From the NCBI GenBank assembly GCA_020216575.1, contig JAIUYC010000337.1:1-5683 (forward strand): a DNA stretch of 5,683 nt. Direction: 5' to 3'. The notes under the pieces were generated by a model. That model did no database searches, was not told where the DNA came from, and was given only the letters and a program-made list of their open reading frames with translations. Positions 1 through 4,255 of this stretch are shown here, piece by piece. Position 1 is the first letter of the stretch. Each line of letters begins with the position of its first letter. The translations under genes were made by a program, and so were the position numbers. This stretch comes from Coleofasciculus sp. S288. Its GTDB lineage: Bacteria > Cyanobacteriota > Cyanobacteriia > Cyanobacteriales > Coleofasciculaceae.

Positions 1-11
1 GTTCAGCTAGC

Positions 12-1085
12 TCACTCAATGTCGATACTAAACGTTTCCTGACGGGGAGCATGAGTCTTCAAGAATTTATCTAAATCGGCATAGGTACCGGCGTAGGTAA
101 TCGTAGGCGTATCATAACCCTTCAGATGAACAGTGTGTTGCTTAAAGCCAATCTCCGGCTTTCCTACATTTGAAAGGTAGCTGTAAGTTTCTTCTCCTAA
201 AGCAATATCTAGCCCGATTTGCTTGGTTGCCGATTCCAGACGAAAGGCAGCATTTACAGTATCGCCAATTGCGGTATAGTCAGGGCGATCGCCACTGCCC
301 GTGTTACCCACCATCGCATAACCGGTATTAATTCCTGTCCCAATCCGTAGCGGGAAGGGCAGGGGATATTCCCGAGAGAGCGCTGAAGTCATTTTGTGCA
401 GGGCATTCACGGCTTGACAAATGTTGAACACTTCATCATTGCTGACGCCTTGAGAGCCATGAAACCAAATCGCCATAACGGCATCGCCGATGTATTTATC
501 TACCCAACTGCCAGCTTTACGGATGATATTTCCTGACTGGCGAAACCAGTTACCTATTACTTGTGAGAGGATTTTTTCATCAAGCTGGCGGGTTAGGACA
601 GTGAAGTCCCGAATGTCTACCACCATCACTGACATCAAGCGGCGGACATGCAGAGTCGAAGTTAAAGTTTCTTTTTCTGGATTGGTGTTAAATTCACTAC
701 TGCGGCTGCTGGCCGGGCAATGAAACTCTAATTCGGTTTGACCGAAGGTAAGATGATCGCCATTCCGTAACGTCACCGGAATACTCACGCGACGTCCATT
801 GACAAAGGAACCATTCCGGCTTCCTAAATCAATAAGATAGAAGTCCCCTGTTTCGGTACACTGCAACATCGCGTGGTTCCGGGAAATCCAGCGATCCGAA
901 AGGACAAAATTATTATCATCACTACGCCCAACAGTCCAGCAATTACTACCTACTAGTGGTAGGTAGCGATTACCGGTTTCGGTAGGAAGGAGCAAATAGG
1001 GGGTGGATCGCAGAGTCACCACAGGCACAGAAGCGACGACGGCATTAACAGGAGTGTTGATATTGTAGATGCATTCTAGAGCCAA
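12..1085 (-). CDS. FHA-domain class III adenylate cyclase
   Basis: Predicted soluble 357-residue enzyme making cAMP from ATP. The N-terminal FHA domain (about residues 30-122) has the phosphothreonine-binding signatures GRS (53-55), SRNH (68-71), LGSRNG (87-92) and VNG (95-97). The class III cyclase domain (about 148-335) keeps every catalytic position I can align: metal aspartates D157 and D201, adenine-selecting K197 and T271, and transition-state N278 and R282. The Lys/Thr pair is the one described for Anabaena CyaB1, so ATP is the likely substrate rather than GTP. No membrane segment or signal peptide is visible. The start is uncertain: no ATG precedes the FHA core, an in-frame TGA lies 27 bases upstream, and TTG at 1085 is the longest option; GTG at 1028 is an alternative. 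It lies downstream of the DUF3120 gene on the same strand with a 76-bp gap and no clear terminator. The FHA domain suggests control by a Ser/Thr kinase, which is an inference. Confidence 0.92.
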   Translation of the reverse strand: MALECIYNINTPVNAVVASVPVVTLRSTPYLLLPTETGNRYLPLVGSNCWTVGRSDDNNFVLSDRWISRNHAMLQCTETGDFYLIDLGSRNGSFVNGRRVSIPVTLRNGDHLTFGQTELEFHCPASSRSSEFNTNPEKETLTSTLHVRRLMSVMVVDIRDFTVLTRQLDEKILSQVIGNWFRQSGNIIRKAGSWVDKYIGDAVMAIWFHGSQGVSNDEVFNICQAVNALHKMTSALSREYPLPFPLRIGTGINTGYAMVGNTGSGDRPDYTAIGDTVNAAFRLESATKQIGLDIALGEETYSYLSNVGKPEIGFKQHTVHLKGYDTPTITYAGTYADLDKFLKTHAPRQETFSIDIE

Positions 1086-1161
1086 ACTAGTGAGTCCGGA
1101 AAATGAGAGTCAACTTTTTACCTGAAGAGAGGAACGATTCCTATTGCTCGTTCAGCTAACT

Positions 1162-1890
1162 TTAGGCTATGGAAGCTGCCAACCAAAACAGACTATCTAC
1201 CACGATTGTACTCAAGACCGCTCCACTAAATGCCATCCAATGCAACTGTCCCTTTGCCAATGACCAAAGGCCAACGGTAGCAAGAGTACCGATCAACACG
1301 ATTGCTAGAGCTATTCCCCAAGGAGTCTGCACTTGTGCGATCGCACTTTGAAATATCGGCGTCGCCAGCGCTGGGTCAACTTGCATGACTTGACGCCAAT
1401 GAGGAATTAGATCTGTCAAGTAAAAATATACATCCGTTAAAGCCGTACCGAAAAGGGAACCTAAATAAAAAAGATTTCCCACCTTTCCCCAACCCCGCCA
1501 CAACCCCCATAAGGCAAACGGCAGCCCTATGGCTTCAATGGGTAGATGAATCAGGGGTTCCCAACGCAGCCACCCCCAATAAATCGATCCAGCCAGCCAA
1601 CTCCAGCTGAATCCCAACAACAAGTCGCCCCAAAGTTGCGTGTCCGGACGCTTGAACAGCCTTAATCCCAGCCATAGCCAACCGAGTGTGAGCGCTAAGC
1701 TCAGTAGTGGCAGTTGACGCACCAATGGGGCTTGAACGAACACCGGCACGGAAACCAGAAACGATGCAGCCGCAAATACCAACCAACCTTGGCGATTGCC
1801 AATCGCATCTGTTTTATGAGAGGCAATAAATTGCCCTGGAGGGGTTGATAGGCCAGAGGCGGAAGAGGAAAACCAGGTATTGTTAAACAA
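1162..1890 (-). CDS. DUF3120 family integral membrane protein
   Basis: A 242-residue, tryptophan-rich membrane protein that I recognise as the cyanobacterial DUF3120 family; its function is unknown to me. After a polar N-terminus of about 34 residues, hydrophobic stretches at roughly 36-55, 61-79, 88-106, 115-132, 138-160, 190-211 and 218-241 suggest six or seven membrane helices. The central block is the most family-like: GDLLLGFSWSWLAGSIYWGW (88-107), then RWEP, GWGKVGN and GTALTDVYFYLT (148-159). No catalytic or metal motif stands out. The start is TTG at 1890: there is no in-frame ATG in the first third and an in-frame TAA lies 24 bases upstream at 1912-1914. An AAAGAG stretch sits close upstream, so the ribosome site is weak. 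The gene is divergent from uppP and may be co-transcribed with the cyclase gene. Family assignment is from memory of the conserved block; the start is less certain. Confidence 0.85.
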   Translation of the reverse strand: MFNNTWFSSSASGLSTPPGQFIASHKTDAIGNRQGWLVFAAASFLVSVPVFVQAPLVRQLPLLSLALTLGWLWLGLRLFKRPDTQLWGDLLLGFSWSWLAGSIYWGWLRWEPLIHLPIEAIGLPFALWGLWRGWGKVGNLFYLGSLFGTALTDVYFYLTDLIPHWRQVMQVDPALATPIFQSAIAQVQTPWGIALAIVLIGTLATVGLWSLAKGQLHWMAFSGAVLSTIVVDSLFWLAASIA

Positions 1891-1945
1891 GATCTCTTTA
1901 ATATTCTTTACTTATCTTTATATATCTCAAGATACCACAAAAAGA

Positions 1946-1962
1946 ATCCCCCATAGGGGGAT
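1946..1962 (-). terminator. Terminator-like hairpin in the 5' leader of the DUF3120 gene
   Basis: A perfect inverted repeat with ATCCCCC and GGGGGAT arms (7 bp) and a 3-base loop. Read on the minus strand it is followed by TCTTTTT, the layout of an intrinsic terminator. It lies 56 bases upstream of the DUF3120 start, in the direction of that gene, and no gene on its right reads into it. It could be a leader attenuator, a 5' stabilising hairpin, or a protein-binding palindrome. Confidence 0.5.
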
Positions 1963-1968
1963 ATCAAT

Positions 1969-1998
1969 ACTATAAGCCAGTTTTGGTAGGTTGAGCAA
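1969..1998 (-). promoter_or_regulatory. Candidate promoter for the DUF3120 gene
   Basis: On the minus strand a TATAGT -10 box (1969-1974) lies 18 bases from TTGCTC (1993-1998), a weak -35. Transcription would begin near 1962, exactly where the leader hairpin starts. The -10 box is good and the -35 poor, so this is tentative. Confidence 0.3.
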
Positions 1999-2017
1999 TC
2001 AGTGAAGATGGGGGCAT

Positions 2018-2023
2018 TATAAA
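2018..2023 (+). promoter_or_regulatory. Candidate -10 box for uppP
   Basis: TATAAA on the plus strand matches the -10 consensus at five of six positions, but no good -35 lies at 16-18 bases (the nearest, TTGAGC at 1991, is 21 bases away). If used, it gives a leader of about 175 bases holding the direct repeats, the hairpins and the short leader ORF. TTGACA at 2030-2035 and TTGACT at 2083-2088 are good -35 hexamers, but neither has a convincing -10 at the right distance. Confidence 0.25.
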
Positions 2024-2034
2024 AACGTGTTGAC

Positions 2035-2061
2035 ATCCCGGATGCTATTGGCAAATCCCGG
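2035..2061 (+). repeat. ATCCCGG direct repeat, two copies 20 bp apart
   Basis: ATCCCGG occurs at 2035-2041 and 2055-2061, with a start-to-start distance of exactly 20 bp, about two helical turns. The first copy adjoins TTGACA at 2030-2035. The spacing and position upstream of uppP suggest tandem binding sites for a regulator, but I do not recognise the motif. Confidence 0.35.
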
Positions 2062-2082
2062 TAAGCTATATCAGAATGTCGG

Positions 2083-2116
2083 TTGACTTCTTGCTGGTCA
2101 AGCTTAGAGCCAGCAA
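2083..2116 (+). promoter_or_regulatory. Overlapping alternative hairpins in the uppP leader
   Basis: TTGCTGG (2091-2097) and CCAGCAA (2110-2116) form a perfect 7-bp stem with a 12-base loop. TTGAC (2083-2087) and GTCAA (2097-2101) form a competing 5-bp stem with a 9-base loop. They share base 2097, and the first stem's left arm lies inside the second stem's loop, so they cannot easily form together. A short palindrome, CTTCAGTGAAG (2119-2129), and a T5 run (2132-2136) follow. The layout resembles an attenuator or a cis-regulatory RNA, but it matches no riboswitch class I know. Confidence 0.3.
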
Positions 2117-2150
2117 CACTTCAGTGAAGACTTTTTGTGGGAGTTAACCT

Positions 2151-2192
2151 ATGACCATTAGGCTGTGGACGCGACTGAGTGAGGATAACTAG
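2151..2192 (+). CDS. Possible 13-residue leader peptide upstream of uppP
   Basis: ATG at 2151 opens a short frame reading MTIRLWTRLSEDN and ending at TAG 2190-2192. Its ribosome site GGGAG (2139-2143) lies seven bases upstream of the ATG, the best such site in this intergenic region. The TAG overlaps the AGAGGA ribosome site of uppP (2191-2196) and ends ten bases before the uppP ATG, so ribosomes ending here would sit on the uppP initiation region. It is in a different frame from uppP. The peptide has no run of one amino acid, so it is not a classical attenuation peptide. Translational coupling is an inference, and the ORF could be chance. Confidence 0.35.
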   Translation: MTIRLWTRLSEDN

Positions 2193-2202
2193 AGGAACAA
2201 AC

Positions 2203-3177
2203 ATGGTCGGATCGCAACGTCGCTTGTTCAAGCTCTTGAGCGCTGCTAGTATCAGCGCATTTCTCGCCTTCCCCTTGAAAGTTCTCGGCACTAACCTGGC
2301 GCAAGGACTAACACCAGAGACGGCAACGCCAACACCTCAGGTCGATGTGCTTCAGGCTATCGTGCTGGGAATGGTGCAAGGGCTAACCGAATTCCTGCCG
2401 ATTAGCAGTACTGCCCACTTAAAAGTCGTGCCAGTGGCGTTAGGCTGGGGTGATCCGGGCGTTGGCTTTACCGCTGTCATTCAGCTAGGTAGTATTGCGG
2501 CGGTACTGTGGTACTTTTGGGGAGATTTAGTTCAAGTTACTACCGGAGCCATCAAAGCCATCCGCACGTCTGAGTACCAATCCAACGAATTCCGTATAGC
2601 GTTAGGGATTGGTTTAGGAACCATACCTATCGTCTTCTTTGGGCTGCTGATTAAGGCATTTATTCCTGACTTTGATAATTCACCCCTACGGAGTACATTT
2701 GCGATCGCGATTGCCTCGATTGTGATGTCGCTGTTACTGGGACTTGCCGAACAGGTGGGCAATCGGAAGCGCAACTTCGAGAATTTGACGACTCAAGATG
2801 GGATATGGATGGGGTTAGCACAGGCAATGGCCTTGATCCCCGGTGTCTCTCGTTCCGGTTCAACACTGACAGCAGGGCTATTTATTGGGTTAGAACGGGC
2901 TACAGCTGCCCGTTTTTCCTTTTTGCTGGGGATTCCGGCGATTACTTTAGCCGGATTGGTGGAGTTGAAGGGAGTACTTGAAGAAGGGCTGGGGGAAGCT
3001 GGATTGCTTCCTCTATTCATTGGTGTCATCTCATCGGCAGTGTTTTCCTACCTAGCCATCGCCTGGTTGATACGCTTCCTGCAAACCCAAAGTACCTGGG
3101 TGTTTATCTGGTATCGTTTGGTATTTGGAGCGGTAATCTTAGGAGCGATCGCTACAGGACTACTACAGAATATCTAA
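2203..3177 (+). CDS. uppP: Undecaprenyl-diphosphate phosphatase
   Basis: UppP (BacA family) removes a phosphate from undecaprenyl diphosphate, regenerating the lipid carrier for peptidoglycan and other envelope glycans; it is an integral inner-membrane enzyme. The 324-residue protein shows the (E/Q)xxxE motif as QGLTE (59-63), followed by FLPISSTAHL with the conserved histidine H72, and the second motif PGVSRSGST (213-221) with catalytic arginine R217. About eight hydrophobic segments follow in the usual order. I chose ATG 2203 because AGAGGA lies six bases upstream; GTG at 2179 would add eight residues but lacks a good ribosome site. Standard family members begin near residue 48 here (VDVLQAIVLGMVQG). 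The extra N-terminus has two arginines and a hydrophobic stretch (about 11-30), resembling a signal peptide or extra helix. It diverges from the DUF3120 gene and converges with psb35. Confidence 0.95.
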   Translation: MVGSQRRLFKLLSAASISAFLAFPLKVLGTNLAQGLTPETATPTPQVDVLQAIVLGMVQGLTEFLPISSTAHLKVVPVALGWGDPGVGFTAVIQLGSIAAVLWYFWGDLVQVTTGAIKAIRTSEYQSNEFRIALGIGLGTIPIVFFGLLIKAFIPDFDNSPLRSTFAIAIASIVMSLLLGLAEQVGNRKRNFENLTTQDGIWMGLAQAMALIPGVSRSGSTLTAGLFIGLERATAARFSFLLGIPAITLAGLVELKGVLEEGLGEAGLLPLFIGVISSAVFSYLAIAWLIRFLQTQSTWVFIWYRLVFGAVILGAIATGLLQNI

Positions 3178-3227
3178 TACTGTCCGGTCAGTAATATATC
3201 GATTCTTACTCGAGTGGAATACATCTA

Positions 3228-3370
3228 GAGTCAGGAGTCAGGCCTCCCAGAGCGTCAGCCGACGGGAGTCAGGAGTTGTAGGGGCTCATTTTACCCAGAT
3301 ATCTGCTTTCCCACCCATTAATCCGATAAATCCGCCCGTACTCCGAGTCAGGAGTCTCCGAGTCAGGAGA
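3228..3370 (+). repeat. GAGTCAG heptamer repeat cluster
   Basis: GAGTCAGGAG occurs four times: at 3228, 3266, 3345 and 3360. The first copy is two full GAGTCAG units plus G. The last two form an exact 14-base tandem repeat, CTCCGAGTCAGGAG at 3341-3354 and 3356-3369, each able to fold by its CTCC and GGAG ends. Between the first two copies lies a hairpin, CGTC (3253-3256) with GACG (3261-3264), extended by CTCC (3244-3247) and GGAG (3265-3268). Short tandem heptamers like this are common between genes in filamentous cyanobacteria. The 290-base gap between uppP and psb35 holds this cluster, a weak hairpin just after the uppP stop (3178-3193) and the terminator, but no supportable gene. Confidence 0.7.
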
Positions 3371-3422
3371 TAAAGGGCTGCACTCCAATCATTTGAGAAC
3401 CGCTATAGAGTATTTCCCCGAT

Positions 3423-3459
3423 ATAAAACCCCGGTAGGACAAATCTACTGGGGTTTTAT
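3423..3459 (-). terminator. Bidirectional terminator between uppP and psb35
   Basis: A 15-bp stem with one G-T wobble (arms 3423-3437 and 3445-3459) and a 7-base loop. It has a C4/G4 core flanked by A4 and T4, so both strands read GGGGTTTTAT after the loop. It starts nine bases beyond the psb35 stop, so it most clearly ends the psb34-psb35 transcript; it can also stop the convergent uppP transcript. Confidence 0.85.
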
Positions 3460-3467
3460 CGAGTGGG

Positions 3468-3707
3468 TTATTGATTAGGCAGAAGGCTGCTAGAGTAAGC
3501 ATCTATTGTGAAAGCGGGAATGCGATCGCTGTAATCTGTTTCAGTTCCAGTAACTGATGTCGCTAGTCGTTCAAACGAGTTGGAGCGCCAGTTGCGTTCG
3601 TGGATTGGCTTCGACTGTTCGCCTCTGAAATAAGCTTGAGTTCCTAAAACAGCGGCAGCAATCCAACCGACGATAAAAAGAGCAATCAGGATAGTCATAG
3701 TCGTCAT
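3468..3707 (-). CDS. psb35: Photosystem II assembly protein Psb35
   Basis: A small thylakoid membrane protein that I assign to the Psb35 (Ssl2148) family. In Synechocystis, Psb35 is reported to bind the CP47 assembly module of photosystem II and to stabilise it with its high-light-inducible proteins. The 79-residue product has one N-terminal membrane helix (about residues 5-27, ILIALFIVGWIAAAVLGTQA), then a polar tail with the motif YFRGEQSKPIHERNWRS (26-42) and a conserved-looking end, TDYSDRIPAFTIDAYSS (57-73). It lies 44 bases downstream of psb34 on the same strand and ends nine bases before a strong terminator, so the pair is probably one operon. The start is uncertain: ATG 3707 is used here; ATG 3698 (76 residues, with GGA eight bases upstream) is equally possible, and TTG 3722 is less likely. 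The family call rests on remembered similarity. Confidence 0.78.
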   Translation of the reverse strand: MTTMTILIALFIVGWIAAAVLGTQAYFRGEQSKPIHERNWRSNSFERLATSVTGTETDYSDRIPAFTIDAYSSSLLPNQ

Positions 3708-3751
3708 CCAAGACAAAGGCAAGTTAAAGGGCGAGAAAAGCTAGAGATGGT

Positions 3752-3919
3752 CTAGTTGACAGCTAATGCCATCAGCAGTAAAAAGCTAACGAACAGAGTG
3801 GCGATTGCACCTTGGAAGCTGTAACGACGCTGCTGCTCTAGCGAAGGATACTCAGCATAATAGATTTCGGGTTCAATGGCGTAGTTGTTGAGAATCCCTC
3901 TGTCATCTGTGGTGTACAT
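3752..3919 (-). CDS. psb34: Photosystem II assembly protein Psb34 (Ssl1498 family)
   Basis: A 55-residue single-helix thylakoid protein of the Ssl1498 light-harvesting-like family, now called Psb34. Psb34 was found in photosystem II assembly intermediates attached to CP47, where it affects binding of high-light-inducible proteins. The polar N-terminal arm carries MYTTDDRGILNNYAIEP (1-17), the family signature, then YPSLEQQRRY (24-33) and one C-terminal helix (about 36-54). I chose ATG 3919 because GGAGA (3926-3930) lies six bases upstream and the family starts here. A longer reading from 3976 would run through the promoter and is rejected. It is the first gene of the probable psb34-psb35 operon, and a triple HLR1 array precedes it. 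The chlorophyll-binding ExxNxR motif of true high-light-inducible proteins is absent. Confidence 0.85.
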   Translation of the reverse strand: MYTTDDRGILNNYAIEPEIYYAEYPSLEQQRRYSFQGAIATLFVSFLLLMALAVN

Positions 3920-3935
3920 GGTTTGTCTCCGCTTG

Positions 3936-3963
3936 TTTGTAACTCTATGTAAACTAATGTAAC
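3936..3963 (-). promoter_or_regulatory. Triple HLR1 array (RpaB binding site) upstream of psb34
   Basis: On the minus strand three octamers occur in a row: GTTACATT (3956-3963), TTTACATA (3946-3953) and GTTACAAA (3936-3943). Each fits (G/T)TTACA(A/T)(A/T), and each pair is separated by exactly two bases. The known HLR1 element, bound by the response regulator RpaB, is two such octamers two bases apart; here there are three. The array lies 17-44 bases before the psb34 start codon and overlaps the likely -10 box. By analogy with hli genes, RpaB would repress in low light and leave the site in high light. The motif is seen directly; binding is inferred. Confidence 0.8.
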
Positions 3964-3983
3964 AAAAATTTAACATATTGCAA
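3956..3983 (-). promoter_or_regulatory. Candidate promoter of psb34-psb35
   Basis: On the minus strand TTGCAA (3978-3983) is followed after 16 bases by TACATT (3956-3961), each matching the consensus at four of six positions. The -10 box lies inside the first HLR1 half-site, so a bound regulator would block polymerase. Predicted transcription starts near 3950, leaving a leader of about 30 bases. Confidence 0.5.
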
Positions 3984-4054
3984 CAAAATTAATGGTTTAT
4001 GGTAACGATAGTTTCTTTGATGAAGCATAAGCGTGACTTAACAGTTTCCTTCAC

Positions 4055-4085
4055 GTTCATGGTTCATGGTTCGCTCACTATGAAC
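4055..4085 (+). repeat. GTTCATG tandem repeat with inverted copy
   Basis: GTTCATG occurs twice in tandem (4055-4061, 4062-4068) and is followed by a partial third copy, GTTC. ATGAAC at 4080-4085 is the inverted partner of GTTCAT 4062-4067, giving a 6-bp stem with a 12-base loop. No function is recognised. Confidence 0.5.
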
Positions 4086-4089
4086 TCTC

Positions 4090-4170
4090 CGGCGGGCTGT
4101 GGTTCCTCCCCTAACTGTGCAGCGAAGTGGGGCGGCGAAGACGCCGCACAGTATAGAAACTTCCCCGCCG
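4090..4170. repeat. Nested GC-rich inverted repeats
   Basis: Three perfect or near-perfect stems are nested: CGGCGGG (4090-4096) with CCCGCCG (4164-4170), ACTGTGC (4114-4120) with GCACAGT (4146-4152), and GCGGCG (4132-4137) with CGCCGC (4142-4147) around an AAGA loop. The middle and innermost stems compete for 4146-4147. The GC content is clearly above the A+T-rich flank at 3964-4050. It lies between the divergent psb34 and radical SAM genes and just upstream of a candidate promoter, so it is more likely a DNA-level repeat or a folded non-coding transcript than part of the radical SAM leader. Confidence 0.5.
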
Positions 4171-4198
4171 TTGTCTGCGATCGCAAGCATGGTATAAG
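4171..4198 (+). promoter_or_regulatory. Candidate promoter of the radical SAM gene
   Basis: TTGTCT (4171-4176) and TATAAG (4193-4198) are separated by 16 bases; the -10 box matches five of six positions and the -35 four. A HIP1 palindrome (4177-4184) occupies the spacer. Transcription would begin near 4205, giving a leader of about 50 bases containing a C-rich run (4208-4213) and GGGG (4237-4240). Confidence 0.45.
4177..4184. repeat. HIP1 palindrome
   Basis: GCGATCGC, the highly iterated palindrome of many cyanobacterial genomes. This copy is intergenic, between the -35 and -10 boxes of a candidate promoter, and extends to TGCGATCGCA. Other copies start at 285, 1337, 2701, 3145 and 3522, all inside coding regions. 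Confidence 0.9.
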
Positions 4199-4255
4199 GA
4201 AACATCTCCCCCCTGCTGTCTGAGTCTGTAAGCTCTGGGGCAATAAAATGAAGAA

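Noticed and set aside
490..723. Plus-strand 77-codon ORF antisense to the cyclase
   Set aside because: It lies wholly within the conserved cyclase coding region and looks like a shadow frame.
1130..1142. Small palindrome between the DUF3120 and cyclase genes as a terminator
   Set aside because: The stem is only 5 bp and has no T-run on either strand, so it does not separate the two genes convincingly.
1535..1786. Minus-strand 83-codon ORF inside the DUF3120 gene
   Set aside because: It is a shifted-frame shadow of the DUF3120 gene, with no domain or ribosome site.
3228..3370. CRISPR-like array in the GAGTCAG repeats
   Set aside because: The repeats are too short, spacing is irregular, and no spacers of uniform length or cas genes are present.
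3920..3976. N-terminal extension of psb34 (19 extra codons)
   Set aside because: It would translate the HLR1 array, while ATG 3919 has a good GGAGA site and matches the family start.
4009..4162. AGTTTCT (4010-4016) and AGAAACT (4155-4161) as possible ends of a small mobile element
   Set aside because: A 7-base match over this distance is expected by chance, and no target duplication is visible.
3999..4223. Plus-strand ORF of 74 codons between psb34 and the radical SAM gene
   Set aside because: It has no clear ribosome site, its translation resembles no family I know, and it runs through tandem and inverted repeats and the candidate promoter. It is best read as a chance open frame.
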